A stretch of DNA of 64,000 nucleotides from Akebia trifoliata. Lineage: Eukaryota; Streptophyta; Magnoliopsida; Ranunculales; Lardizabalaceae. Under the pieces are notes generated by a model. That model was not told where the DNA came from and did no database searches. It worked only from the letters and a program-made list of their open reading frames with translations. Shown in pieces: positions 10,205-21,885 of this stretch. The first letter of the stretch is position 1, and the number at the start of each line of letters is the position of its first letter. The stretch lies in assembly GCA_017979445.1 (NCBI GenBank), contig CM030714.1, forward strand, positions 16,611,892 through 16,675,891, given 5' to 3'. The translations under genes were made by a program, and so were the position numbers.

Positions 10205-12394
10205 CTTTATTGATAATACTTTTTAAGGTTGAAAGCATTCCACGATGCCGTAATTACATCTCCTACTCTAGTTTTTAAGTAATAAATTTTGACTTTTCTT
10301 ACTAGATGTACGATATATGGTCCTTTCTAGTTTGCTCCAAACTTCTCATTGTTGTGCTCTCGTATATTGGAAAATACCTTTTGTAGCACCATGTTACCCG
10401 ACCTTGAACACCTTCTTTCGCACTTTTCAAACATAAGACCTCTTTAATTATTATTGATACCGACTAAGCTTTTCCATCACCCACTCTTGAGTTTCATCTA
10501 ACCAATCGAGATTCTGTGCTATCACTTGTTATTTTGTGCTTATCTTGACAATCTATGTTCTTGTTGTGGGGACTTGTACCATGGTAGGGATGATGGCCTC
10601 TGTTCCATTTGCTAATGCGAACGGTGTTAACCCTGTGGCTAATCTAGGTCTCGTTCAGTATGCCCATAGTATACTGTGTAATTCTTCTACACATCCTTCT
10701 TTATGATTAGATAGTCTTTTCTTCAGGTTATCTATTATTGTTTCATTGGAAGCTTCTACCTGGCTGTTCCCTTGCGGGTACCTTGGTGATAACTAGAACG
10801 AATGTACTTCGTACGTTTTACAATATGAGAGGACTTGATTTCCTTTGAACTGGGTGCTGTTATCCAAAATTAGTATGTATGGGATCCCGAAATGTGTTAT
10901 GATATGTTCCTACATAAACTCGATGACCTCTTCCTCCTATATACAAGTAAGTTATAGGGCTTCTATCCATTTAGTGAAATAATTTGTTGCAGGTAATATG
11001 AATGCCTTACCAATTTTTCCTTGAGGTAGAGGTCCGACAATATCCATCCCTTAGATCGTAAACAACTAGGAGGTTGTCATCCGACGAAGCTCTCCTCAAG
11101 GTCGGAGGTTCAATCGAGTATGCCTTCGGTATTCATAACACAATCTCATGTACCTCCGGTAGTCTTCTTGCATCCTCAGCCAAAAGTAATCTTGAGTCAC
11201 TGCTTTGTTTGCCATTGACCGCCCCCCCCCCCCCCGAGTAATTCCAGCATATTCCTTTATATATCTCCGCCATAACTAACTTGTATTCCTCTGATTTTAG
11301 GCATTTTAAGAGTGGACCCCCGAACAACATTCTATATATTCTTCATTGACTAGTGCATATCTTCCAACTTTGTAGAGGAAAGCCTTCTTCTTGTCTCCAG
11401 GGAGAGTTCTTGACTAGAGATATTTTATGTAATCGCCCATCCAATTGAGTATTTGATCGATTTGCATACACTTTTCTGATTGATGGTCGATACTTACCTT
11501 CTACTGATACTCTATGGTATCGTTAGTGACTCTGAATCTCCAAGCATTGAGGTGATGAATGCTAGTGAGTCAGTGTGTCTATTTTTATCCCTCGAAATTC
11601 TATTTATTTTTATCTCCACAAATTTGTTGAGCTCCTTCTTTAATATAGCCAAATACTTCGCCATCCGTTCATCCTTTGCTTGGTATTCCCCACTATACTG
11701 ATTCACAACTAGCTATGAGTCGATAAACACCTAAAGCTTGTCAATCTTAAGTTCTTTTACCATTTTGTGTCCATTTATAACTGCTTTGTACTCCATTTCA
11801 TTATTTGAGGCACCATATTCGAGCTTCAATACCTTTTTTAGCCTATCATTGTCTGGGGTTACCAGTACAATGCCGATCTCGAACCCATTACAATTTGACG
11901 ATCCAACTAGAAACATTATCCACCCTATTTGGGCGTTCCATGCAACGAATTCCACCATTGCCATGTCTTCTTCTTCTTCCTAGTCGGGATTATATTTGGA
12001 AAGTCAATGAGGAAGTCTGCCAACACTTGTCCCTTCAATACTATTTGTCCTTCGAATTGTAAATCATGCTCTCTGAGCATTACTGCCCATTTTGCCATTC
12101 CTTTGGATTTATCTGACTTATATAGCATATGTCTGAAAGGGTGGACGGTTACTACCCAGATTCAATGAGACTTGAAATATAGTATGAGTTTTTGGGCCGA
12201 GTAGACTAGTGCCAGTCCAACTTTTTCGGTTCTTATGTATTTCACCTCTGAAGGGTCGAGTATTTTGTTGATGAACTATACTAGATATTTTCATCTGAGA
12301 TCCACTCTGAATAAAATTTAGCTTACAAACAGCGTTGTGAATGCCAAGTAGATCCTTAATTCCTCTCCTTCCTTTGGTGTACTAAGTATGGGTG
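10205..12394 (-). pseudogene. pol: Tat-type pol remnant: RNase H, second RNase H, integrase
   Basis: Read leftward on the minus strand. An RNase H region (near 12380-11990) gives KGMAKWAVMLREHDLQFEGQ and KGQVLADFLIDFP. A second RNase H (11964-11512) gives FLVGSSNCNGFEIGIVLVTP, GASNNEMEYKAVINGHKM and GEYQAKDERMAKYL; this extra domain is the hallmark of the Tat/Ogre clade. Integrase follows: a zinc-finger region near 11330-11100 (LAEIHEG-type MAEIYKGICWNYSGG), core with MDIVGPLPQGKIGKAF (near 11040) and HFGIPYILILDNSTQF, then the C-terminal EKFGANWKGPYIV ending near 10205. Frameshifts, stops and a 14-base C run at 11222-11235 break it. It continues at 14910-15126 across a solo LTR. Not functional. 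Confidence 0.85.
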
Positions 12395-13024
12395 TGTAGA
12401 CACCCCATTTTTACACTCGCCTGATTAATCAACTCGTCAACCTGATTACAACGGTTCCCAATGATGGATGATTATTCCATTGCTATATTTTGTTGCTAGA
12501 TATATTTCAGAAATTCAGTTGAGGTATCTTGAACTGATAAAACTATAGAAATCACACTACGCTAGGAGCATATAACCCCAAAAATGTAGAAATCATCATC
12601 TTGCCAACAAAAAGAAGCTTTATGATAAAAATTACTAAAAAATGACAAAATTATCAAAATACCCCTAACCTCAAAACATCCCTAGAGCCTACATTACGCT
12701 TAGGAAAATCCTTTCAAACATATAAAACAACAAATTGAAAAATAATGAACCATTTTACCAATTTTCACAAAATTCGATAAAATTACGAAAATGCCCCTCA
12801 TAAAGTTCACGACCATTTCACACAAAAAATTTCATAAATGACATAAACCAATATTCCCATTGAATTCCTTACGAAAAATAGATTCCAAAACATCTTGGAA
12901 CATTGAAAAATGATTTAAAACGCAAAAAGTCCTCTCCAAAAGCAAAACGGTAATTTTATAATTTTAATAATTAAAAATTTTGAAATTAATAATTAAAATA
13001 TTAATTAATGTAAAGTGAAATCCT

Positions 13025-13190
13025 AATTAAAATTAAAGTCAATCAAGTAAGACTAAAGTCAAAATATTAAAGTCAATCAAGTAAGACTAAAGTCAAATCT
13101 TAAAGTCAATCAAGTAAGACTAAAGTCAATCAAGTAAGACTAAAAGTCAAAATCTTAAAGTCAATCAAGTGAGACTAAAATTTAAAACCC
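13025..13190 (+). repeat. Short tandem repeats in the Tat LTR
   Basis: About five copies of agtcaatcaagtaagactaa with variable spacers. The same motif lies at the same LTR position at 30500-30640, 41255-41560, 45275-45420 (complement) and 55095-55170 (complement), so it is a feature of the family rather than of this copy. Confidence 0.75.
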
Positions 13191-13343
13191 TAATAGAATT
13201 CTAATTAAACATTAATTCTATTTAAAACAATTCTAATTAAACTATAACTCTACTTAAAATAATTCTAATTAAATTATAACTCTATTTAAAATAATTCTAA
13301 TTAAACATTAACTCTATTTGAAACAATTCTAATTAAACACTAA

Positions 13344-14280
13344 GGTGTTGTTTGTTAAACTAAACAAATAAGTGCTGAATGATTATAATTGCTGAAACTG
13401 TATAAACGCTAAATTTAAGTGTTGAAATTGTTGTCTATTTATCGATCTGAATTGTGCTGAACTGATTCAAATTAAGCGCTGCAATCATATAAATTTGTTT
13501 GTTACTTATTGTTGAAAACTGATAAATTGACTATATCACCCTTTTCAACAGTTGTATGTTTAAGGGGAAATTATTAATAAAATTTAAAAATAAAAATTAT
13601 TTATTAAAAAATACTAAATTTAATGAAATTCGTTTTGGGAACCTAGCTGAACAAATTCTCTCTCCTCCATATCATTTAAAAAGTAAATTTTGAATTTTTT
13701 TAATTCAAATTAAAAAATAATATTAATTCAAATTAAAGAGAGAGAATATTAAATCTAAATATTTTGTTAAATATTAAATATTAAATATTTCAAAAAAATA
13801 AAAAATGAAAGAGGAAATTTCTCTCTCCTCTTTTATTTTTTCAAAATATTAATATTTTTTAAATGCATGGAGGAGAGAGAATTTCGACCCTTTAAGGGTC
13901 AAAATTTTCTCTCTCTTTAATTTGAATTAATATTATTTTTTAATTTAAATTAATATTATTTAAATACGTAGATGAGAGAGAAAATAGGAGAGAGATAATA
14001 TTGGTGTGGTTGCCTTATTAATTTGTGGGGTGCTTATATTATTATCCATATGACATAAGAGGTAATATCATTTCAAGTATGAGGGCATACTTGTCTGTGT
14101 TGAAAAAGACCGGTGCTTACCGCTTCAGCAAAAAAATTAAGTGATTCAACTTCATTTAATGCTTTTCACTTATTTTTCAGCAATAAATACTGAAAATGTG
14201 GAGTAAACAAACGTGTTGATTGTTGAAGCTGAACTGCATTCAACATTAAGTGCTGAAATTAGCGTTAAACAAACACCCCC
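13344..14280 (+). mobile_element. PIF/Harbinger-like MITE inside the solo LTR
   Basis: Bounded by TAA on both sides (13341-13343 and 14281-14283). Terminal inverted repeats are ggtgttgtttgttaaac on the left and gcgttaaacaaacaccccc on the right. The 3-bp TAA target and the GGGGGTGTTTG end are typical of Tourist-type elements. The interior is AT-rich with opposing runs of gagagagaaa/ttctctctc and no coding frame. The LTR reads through cleanly when it is removed (compare 30770-30800). 937 bp. Confidence 0.8.
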
Positions 14281-14909
14281 TAACTCTATAAAAAAAAAGT
14301 ACTTAAAAAATCTATAAATATAGGTCCCTACAACCTATTTTCGCATCAAAAAATAAATCCTAGAAAAAGTAGGTCAAAAAACTTTCCTAACCTCCTATAA
14401 ACCTTAATTTTGAAGTCCCAACTCTTTACCTAACATCCATACCCCAATTTAGCTCAAAAAATACCTAGAAGCCCTTAAAAAAAACCCAGAAATTGATAAA
14501 TAAAATTAGAAAAATTCAGGAGGAGGTACCTTATCTTGGAGATTTGAAGCGAATCTGATGACAGAACGAAGCGAGGAGTGTTGTATGAGGAGCTGTTCTA
14601 TCAAATCTGAGTGAACAAAACCATTACGTTGTTCAAGGAATTTTTTTTATTTATTATTTAGGTCTTTTTAACAATGTAATTTTATTTGGAAATTATTAGA
14701 AACTGGCGTTTGCCGGGTGGGGTTGGTGCCTAACACCTTCCAACCCCGTAATGTGATCCCCAAACTCAGTACTTTTTCAGTAGATTAGTTGTTTGTTTAT
14801 CTGTTTCGAGTCAATGTTTAGTTCCTAGACAGTAATAACTAGGTGGCGACTTCCAAACCTCAAAGGTCAAAAGTGGATCAGTGCAACCCGCAGATCAAGG
14901 GCGCTTTCA

Positions 14910-15126
14910 GGGTGGTTACCCCAGGTATTACTTCAACTTGCAGAAGGTTGTCTTGCATTCCTTATTCAATTCAAATCCATTTCTTTTCTTCAATAAACTA
15001 AATAGTGGTCGACATCTATCGAAAACTCGTGAGATGAATTTGTTTAGGGCTACTATGCTCCAAGTTAAGGTCTGCACCTGCTTGACGTTCTTCAAACTCG
15101 ACATTTCAATCAAAGAGTGTATTTAA
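14910..15126 (-). pseudogene. pol: Tat-type pol remnant: end of RT and connection
   Basis: The minus strand gives LIEMSSLKNVKQVQTLTWSI, then VALNKFISRVFDRCRPLFSL and KKRNGFELNKECKTTFCKLK. These match the RT-RNase H connection of Tat pols (VKDVQRLTGRIAALNRFISR type). The segment joins the pol part at 10205-12394 once the solo LTR is removed. Homology ends near 15126; the catalytic RT core is absent, so the pol is truncated at its 5' side. Confidence 0.8.
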
Positions 15127-17290
15127 TTAGGGTGGTGGGCACATTGGTAAGGGATTCACCGACTCTTCATGCTCTTCTCATCTAGTTCTTACCATGTTGG
15201 TCATTTTTCTCTTTGTAATGAATCCAACAGACGACATCAAATTGTAGATGCAAAAACTTACTCTACCTCGTGATTCTTGCTGATAAAGAATTCTTACCTT
15301 CTTGTACTCTTAGGAGTGCCTGCAACAACACTACTCCGATGCCCAAGTTAGGATGTAGTATAAGTAGTGTAGAGTATTTTCAAAGAGAAAATTCATACCT
15401 TTTGGTGTGTCGCACCTTTGTATTTATAGGAGTTTCCTTTAGATCTTCCTAGATTTTCTCCATGATTCCCGTCCGAGTGGTTGTGCCTATTTAGGAATTT
15501 GCCTTGATTTCTGCAAAAGTAATTATACTCTATATTTTATAAGATTTGTACCGAGTTTCACATCGTTAGAGCTCGGTTAATGCAAATCAGCTTCTTTGGT
15601 AATTTAGACACTCGATTAGATTATCCTATAATTTGATCCTTCAGTTAAAAATTCCTTGAGATTGCCACTTGTTATTTTTGTCAAAAAATTCTCTCCATAT
15701 ATACCATACATGTTTCTAATATCCCCTGTCAAGCTAATGAGGTGAGCACGAACCATGAGTTTGTCTCAGAGAGGGACAAACCGTGGTGATAAGAATCCTT
15801 CAATAAAAATTTGTATTACAATCTTGAGTGAAAACATAATGGACATCAATATCTTTATCTATAACTCAATCAAAGATAAAATGATAATCAATTTTGATAT
15901 ATTTGTTGCAAGGGTGAAACCGTGGATTGACATCCAATGAGATGGTACTGATGTAGAAACAACAAATAAGTGGAAGATCTACTGTACATAAATGTATGTA
16001 AGGTCCTTCGCTAGCATATGAATCAAAAGACGTACAATTCCAAATTTCCAATGTCTCCTAGGAATGATATTTTGACTTAATACTAGAACGAGCCGCAGTG
16101 AGTTGGTTCTTGTCCCTCCAAGAAATGAGATTTTGACACACTACAAGAAAATAGGGAATTAGGAATCATATTTCAAAATGATTTTTAGCCATTTCTAATT
16201 GAAAAAGGTTTTAAACCATTTCTTTGTTGAAAATCATTTTTCCATATAAGTTTTAGAATAGGAACATTACGAGAAAATTTTTACGTCTCATATTCTAACA
16301 ATAATGAATATAATAGTGTTACGGAACGAGTCTTAAAACCCAAGAGAAATTTTCATCTTCGATTGTAAAGCGATTACTCTCATCTTCAATGTCTCCAAAT
16401 CTTTGATTGTAAATCAATATTGCCTAAACTTTGATTGTAAATTGATATCTCCAAATCTTTGATTGCTTGCCTTCTTCAATTTCTAATTTCATTTCTAATC
16501 TTTGTTTCTCGTCTTCGATTTCAAAGCTCACGAAACCTTACTTGTCTCTCATCTTCATCTCGATTACGAAAAGGAAATCAATTAGCAATCTCAAGGAGAA
16601 TATCTTCCAAGAGAATTAGAGGTGTCAATGGGGTCGATTTTAGTTCGATTCCCAAGGAACTTAGAACCATAACCATTATATGTAGTTTGGTTCTGATTCA
16701 AAAATAAATGGAATTAGAATCGGAATTGTCAAAAATTATGGGTACCCATTAGTTCTTATTATCAAGTATTGAATTAGAAAAAAAATATTTCAAATCATTA
16801 TAAATCTTTTTTACTTTAAAAAAATTAACATATTATCAACAAAATTATTAGCTGAGTTATAATTTGTTATACTAAAGATACAAATAATAATTTTTTCAAA
16901 AATAAAAATTTATCTTAGTTAAAAGTAATAAATTTTTAGAAGAGAACTCATTTTAAGCTCTAATCAATAATTTATATGAAAAATTGAAGACTTTTATATA
17001 ACATGCATTTATTTTGAAATATAAAATACCTTATTAAATCATATATAGTATGAAAAGAAATGAAAAAATAATCGATTTTGGGTACCCTCAGGTACTCATT
17101 GGATAGAACCTAACGATTATGGTACCAATCGATTCGGTTTCATTTTAGACCCGGCTATATAATCAACTCCGATACAATTTGCTATGAAAGTCCTAAATAA
17201 CTTGATCAGAAACTTACTAGAAAAAGAATAATTCTAGTTGTTTATTCCTTCAAGTAAGTTCCATTATTTATAAGAAAAACAAACTATGAT
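15127..17290. other. Unresolved intergenic stretch
   Basis: No gene found. A minus-strand TATA-like box (TATAAATA, complement of 15421-15428) suggests an LTR remnant somewhere in 15240-15740, but ends were not found. At 16139 cactacaagaaaa matches the terminus of CACTA/En-Spm transposons, without a matching right end. From about 16618 (aggtgtcaatggggtcg) to about 17150 (ttttagaccc), subterminal gattcggtt/ggtacc words flank an AT-rich centre, as in hAT-type MITEs, but end repeats and duplication are unconvincing. Short tttgattgtaaa-gatatctcc repeats occur at 16360-16460. Confidence 0.35.
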
Positions 17291-17299
17291 TCTTAAAGA

Positions 17300-17725
17300 T
17301 AACTATCAAGGACTTTATCCATCCAACTCATTCGGTGGATAGGTTCTGTGATATCCACTAATAAGGTTGTAAGCTTGCAATGCATCTTAGGTATTGCTCA
17401 ATAGAACAATTCATCACCTTTGTTTCACTGTCTGATTAGGGATGGTAAGTGACACTATGACAAAGTTGTGTACCTTATTCTGCAAAAAATGAATTTCAAA
17501 ATTGACTAAGGAAAATGGAATCTCTATCACTGACAATTGACCTTGGCCTTCAATGTAATTTTGCAACATCATGAATAAAAATTTTAGCAACAAAAGAAGT
17601 CTTGTAGGGATGAGACAATGCTGAAAACTGACGATATTTGTTAAGGCAAACTATAACCACTAATATGGAAAGGGGCAACCCAACTTTGGAAGAAATTGAT
17701 GGTATGTTAGCAAATACAGATGAAC
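17300..17725 (-). pseudogene. Ty3/gypsy integrase core remnant
   Basis: The minus strand reads LNKYRQFSALSHPYKTSFVA, RPRSIVSDRDSIFLSQF, GTQLCHSVTYHP and NCSIEQYLRCIASLQPY. These match the integrase core of chromovirus-type Ty3/gypsy elements (VDRLSKYAHF..., IVSDRD, GTQL..S..YHPQTDGQTE, NRCLEQYLRCF). The second catalytic Asp (SDRD) is visible. Several stops break the frame. It differs from both the Tekay pol at 23110-26450 and the Tat pol at 10205-15126, so a third gypsy lineage is represented. Confidence 0.75.
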
Positions 17726-17756
17726 CGTGTCAAGAAATCTAAACAATTTACATCTC

Positions 17757-18060
17757 AAAACCCTAGAGAGTTGAAATTCAATGGATCTAACAAGTGAAGA
17801 AAATCTATGGGTACCTGAGATAGATCATACCTTAAAGAGTGAAAACACCCTAGCAAAATCTCAGCTTCCAATTTAAGACAGATCGAAACCTAAAGAGTTG
17901 AAATCTGATTTCTCATGTGAGAGATCGAAGCCCTTGAGAACTGAAATCCTATTGCGTTTGAGAAAAAATCATAAAGATATCGATAGAAATCGAAACCTTA
18001 AACAGTTCAATCCGATTGTGTGAGAAAAATCGAAACCCTAGAGACTTCAAATCCAATTGC
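17757..18060. repeat. Imperfect repeats of about 40-60 bp
   Basis: At least five diverged copies of gaaaccctagagagttgaaatc followed by ccaattgcg-tgagaga, near 17757, 17885, 17925, 17988 and 18030. No coding frame. They lie between the integrase remnant and the Tekay 5' LTR. Not recognised. Confidence 0.5.
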
Positions 18061-19614
18061 GATTGCATCTAAGAGATATGGAAGTGAGATAGAATGTGAA
18101 AAGAAGTAAAAATGATGGATACATGTGGGTAAGGTAATTCGTGATGGGTACGTGTGGGTACAAAAATGAGATTCTGGGTGTGGGATGCAAAACCACAAAC
18201 AATCCAACCCAAACCTGAGTGAAATCCATGTAGTTTTTATTATAATGCCCCAAAATTTTAATTTGTATCTCAAGAAAATCAAGTAATGAAATTTTGAGAA
18301 AATTCTAGAAGTAGGACTTAGGGTAAAACTTTTAGATTTTCTTTTGATCATTTTTAATGAAATCTCACTTTACCATTGAATTCAAAATGGCTAAAAAAAA
18401 TGTATTTTAACTTGTAAGGATGCTCAAATTCGATTTCAAAGGGAAGAGTTACGAAATCCTCGATTTTCATGTCGGATGGGGCCTAAAAAGGTGATTTTTC
18501 TTAAAACGAGAATTTGTGAAATTCGATCACACCATTAGGTTCACAACAAAAAGTTATAAAGAATAGAATACTCATTCATCAATTTTTGAGCCTAGGAAGT
18601 CAAGATACCAACAAAAATAAAAACAAGTTAGGAAATACCAATTTTACCCCTTAAGGCTTTATATAAAATAACTTATAAGTTTTTTTTTTATTTTATTATC
18701 TTCTCTTCAACAAAATCAAAATACAGTCGACTGATCAACCAATGGCTTTAACCCCTTCCCATCAAGATTCGCCGTGAATGAGTCCTCGTTGATGATCAAC
18801 GAAGAAGAAGAAGTTATCGACGTCGACGAGTTCTACGTTTCCCCCATCCTTGATCCTCGTTTGCTTTCTATCTATGTTTGTAATAAAAATTTAGTGAGTG
18901 GGTTTCGACACACTCCACTCAGGGTTCCATTTACTTAGAGGTAGATTCGTCTTCCATAGTAAAAGGGAAGGTGAAGGCCATCATCAAGATCTTCACAAAC
19001 CATCGGTTGTGTCGCAACCAAGTCCATCCAACATTGATTTCCATTCTAAAGCGTTACTTCCGACAACCACGACCTTTGGTAAGGGATTCTCAATTCCTAT
19101 TGAAAATCTTAGATTGCAAAATTTGCATCTAAGGCTTTTATCAAACTTGTAATATGTTTTAAATCATAGAAATTCTTTGATTTTATTTTCAAATTCATGC
19201 GAGACCTACATATTTGATGTTTTTAATTGTATTTTAACAATTGATGTGGATGGGATAATAGATTGAAGAAACAATGAAAATATATGAAATTGGTCGAAAA
19301 TCTATTTTTTAGGTAGTCTACCAGTTTTGTCAGCAAGCTGGTGGCTAATCTGGCGGTGCCACCACCAGAAAGGGTGTTTTTCCATATCCAACTACCGCCA
19401 AAATTGATTTTGATAGTTCAATTTTCATAGATTTTCGAAAACCCATTTTGACTAAATTTGCTATAGTTTTCAATTAAATTGTCAAAAATGAATTTTAAAG
19501 TTTGAAAATGGCTAGTATTAAGGAATTTACATTGTTTAATAAATTTAAAAAAAATAAAATGGTATCCGAAGAACCGAAATGTGAAAACATCGAAAAAAGG
19601 GGAAAATGGATGAA

Positions 19615-19662
19615 ACAATAAAATTTCATAATCACACCCAAGGGGTGATGTTAGCATTTTAC
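19615..19662 (+). promoter_or_regulatory. Conserved LTR hairpin, Z1 5' LTR copy
   Basis: ataatcacacccaaggggtg with arms extending to cattttac on the right. This copy is the most decayed of four; see 27800-27844. Confidence 0.5.
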
Positions 19663-21148
19663 ATTATTGTGCTATGTGCAGGTTGATGAACGGATATCTA
19701 GGGGTAACTGACTTTCGGGTGCATGTTTATGTACTTTCTGTTAGCACAAAATGCTAGTTTAATTTCTACACTGGTATTTAATTTAGGCCAGGGGCACGAT
19801 TGTATGGTAGGAAACTGGATATCCATTCTCATCTTTGTAATGTTGATTTTTCAATTATTTTCAAAGAAAGACGATATATATGTGTGTGTGTGTGGGTGTG
19901 TATAGCTATTTTGTGAACTGTTAAAGAGTTTGCGAATGCTTGAAATTAGTCATATCATCCTGATTGACATGCTATGCTCTGATGTATGATCGGGACAACC
20001 AAGCTTATATGTTGTATGGGATGTGTATAAGAGTAGAGTCACAAATGAAATCCAGTTTTATTCATTTCTATCTTTATCATTGAACTTGTAATGTACAGGT
20101 GGTCGTATATAAATGGGGATGTATAATGGGAATCACATGCATGTTTGATAGGCATTGACGAAGATATTTGATCAATGATCACTAACAATCTGTAGTAGTC
20201 AAATGTCCTGACATGTCGAAAAGAGACCCATTGCTTACGGTTATGTCAAACGGCTAGCCTGAGCCAAATAAATGGTCAACTAACTATGGTAATGCAACGA
20301 CCAGTCACAAAATTAGGAACTAAAATCAGAAAAAGATTGGAATATCATGTTCTAATTGAAAGTTATCCAATCATAAAATCCCAACTCTTTAATTCTACTA
20401 CTTCACCATTGTTTATTTCACCATCTATTTTTAATTATAAATTGAAAAACATGTTTACTGTTTTAATATTATCAATTATAATTGTATAAAAATAAAATGT
20501 TACGTTTTAAGTATTGTTGCTCGTTGTAATGGGAATTTTAACTATTTTGTTGCTCATCCTTGGCTATATATATCAGTTAATCATAATTTATCTTGTATTA
20601 TTATACATGTAATGAAATGATTGAGAATGATTATTCCTTCATGCTAGGAAAGATTATTGGTGGAATTTTTTGTTTACCTACTGGGTAACCAACATTATTC
20701 ACCCTTTTCTTCTCATTTTTTTATTTTAGAGCCTGCAGTTATCGAGGCTAGTGTGGAGTAGAAGAGTAAGGAGCATCTGGTTGGTCATGTAGATGACCAA
20801 AGTCTACTACTTGGTGTACATTGGGGCTATACCTAGCCTCGTTAGTTCGTCCAAGTTGTAACTAGATTTTATGTCGAGGGTTAGGACTATGTTAGTGATA
20901 AGACATTTTTTTGTAATCTTGTATATTTTTACTCCTTCCACACTTTGATCTATCTTTATATTATTAAATGTTTACTAGTCTTCTGTTGTTTCATTTTTGG
21001 TATATATATATTCAGGATATGTTTTAATTGTTTATCAGGTTTTTGAGTACCTTGGAATGCTAACATAAACAGTGAAATCATGTCGAAGTCTTGAGACGCC
21101 ACATAGTTCCTCGTGATTTAATATGGGGATTTGTGTTAGTGTTCTTAT

Positions 21149-21640
21149 TAGGGGTGCAACTTGGTTCAATTCAGTTCGATTTGGGTCAAATTGGAATTGA
21201 ACCGACATAAGTCGTTCCACTAAATAAGAACCAGAACCGAACCAAAGTCCATTGGAACCAAACCAACCTAAACCACATTAAAGTCGATTTGGTTCACTTC
21301 GGTTCCACGGATTGCAATTATTTTATAAATTATAAGTAATATTTTTTAATAAAAAAATAAACATAAAATTTCATATACTAAATCACAAATCTATCCATTA
21401 GACCATTAGTTTATCCATAAAAGATCACTAATATATGTGCTAACTCTTAAAATAATTCATAATAATTATTATAGACATATATATTTATTTATTGCATAGG
21501 GGTTCGGTTCTATACAAGTTTGGTCCGAGAACCGAACCAAATTGATTGATTTTATCCATTTTCATAGCCTGAATCAAACCACCCTAAAGCTATCGGTTTG
21601 GTTCGATTCTCATTTTGAACTAGACCAAGTTGCACTCTTA
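21149..21640 (+). mobile_element. hAT-type MITE in the Z1 5' LTR
   Basis: 492 bp flanked by an exact 8-bp duplication GTTCTTAT (21141-21148 and 21641-21648). Ends are inverted: taggggtgcaacttggt on the left and accaagttgcactctta on the right (15 of 17 positions pair). Subterminal regions are full of ggttcggttc/gaaccgaacc words, which also pair across the element. No coding frame. The LTR reads through when it is removed. Confidence 0.9.
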
Positions 21641-21660
21641 GTTCTTATGGCCCCATAAAG

Positions 21661-21672
21661 TGGTAGCATAAC
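21661..21672 (+). promoter_or_regulatory. Decayed primer-binding site, tRNA-Met type
   Basis: tggtagcataac, three bases after the LTR, resembles the TGGTATCAGAGC site usual for Tekay elements. Confidence 0.6.
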
Positions 21673-21885
21673 TCATTAGTAGTTCCGTATTGGGATTACA
21701 AGTTCTTTTGTGTCTAGAAGTCGGTAGAGCGTAGTAAGCCCAGGATTAAATTCTAGGTTCATTCCATTAGTAATGGAAATAGTGTCTATTACTAAATTCC
21801 AAGTTAGGGTAGTAATTAATACTTTCATAGAATGATTATTCACATTATTCAAATAAATGCTTTGTTATTAATAAATAGAAATAAG

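Larger units (their letters stand above)
12395..14909 (+). mobile_element. Solo Tat LTR with 5-bp target duplication
   Basis: Starts TGTAGACACCCCATTTTTAC and ends AAGGGCGCTTTCA. It is flanked by GGGTG on both sides (12390-12394 and 14910-14914), and the pol frame of the host element resumes across it. No PBS or internal sequence follows, so it is a solo LTR left by LTR-LTR recombination. It contains a TATA box (TATAAATA 14313-14320), a tandem run of about 30-bp gtcaatcaagtaagactaaa units (13025-13180) and a 937-bp MITE. Without the MITE it is about 1.58 kb. Confidence 0.92.
18241..21657 (+). mobile_element. 5' LTR of Tekay element Z1
   Basis: Begins TATAATGCCCCAAAATTTTA, aligning with the 3' LTR start TGTAATACCTCGAGTTTTTA at 26475, and ends ggccccata, the decayed form of GGCGCCACA seen in the related solo LTRs. 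About 2.9 kb without the 492-bp MITE and its duplication. Landmarks shared with the other Tekay LTRs: a hairpin near 19615-19662, gaaactggatatcc near 19811, and atgctaacataaac near 21057. Contains a short (TG)n run at 19881-19900. Confidence 0.85.

Noticed and set aside
11738..12168. Plus-strand frames opposite the Tat pol remnant
   Set aside because: They are shadows of the minus-strand RNase H and second RNase H domains, which carry the recognisable motifs.
16139..16151. CACTA transposon
   Set aside because: The left terminus cactacaagaaaa is convincing, but no matching right end, duplication or transposase was found; noted only in the region entry.
16618..17160. Second hAT-type MITE
   Set aside because: Subterminal words look right, but the ends do not pair and no 8-bp duplication is visible.
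18007..18351. 114-codon minus-strand frame
   Set aside because: It spans imperfect repeats and the start of the Tekay LTR; low-complexity peptide without a domain.
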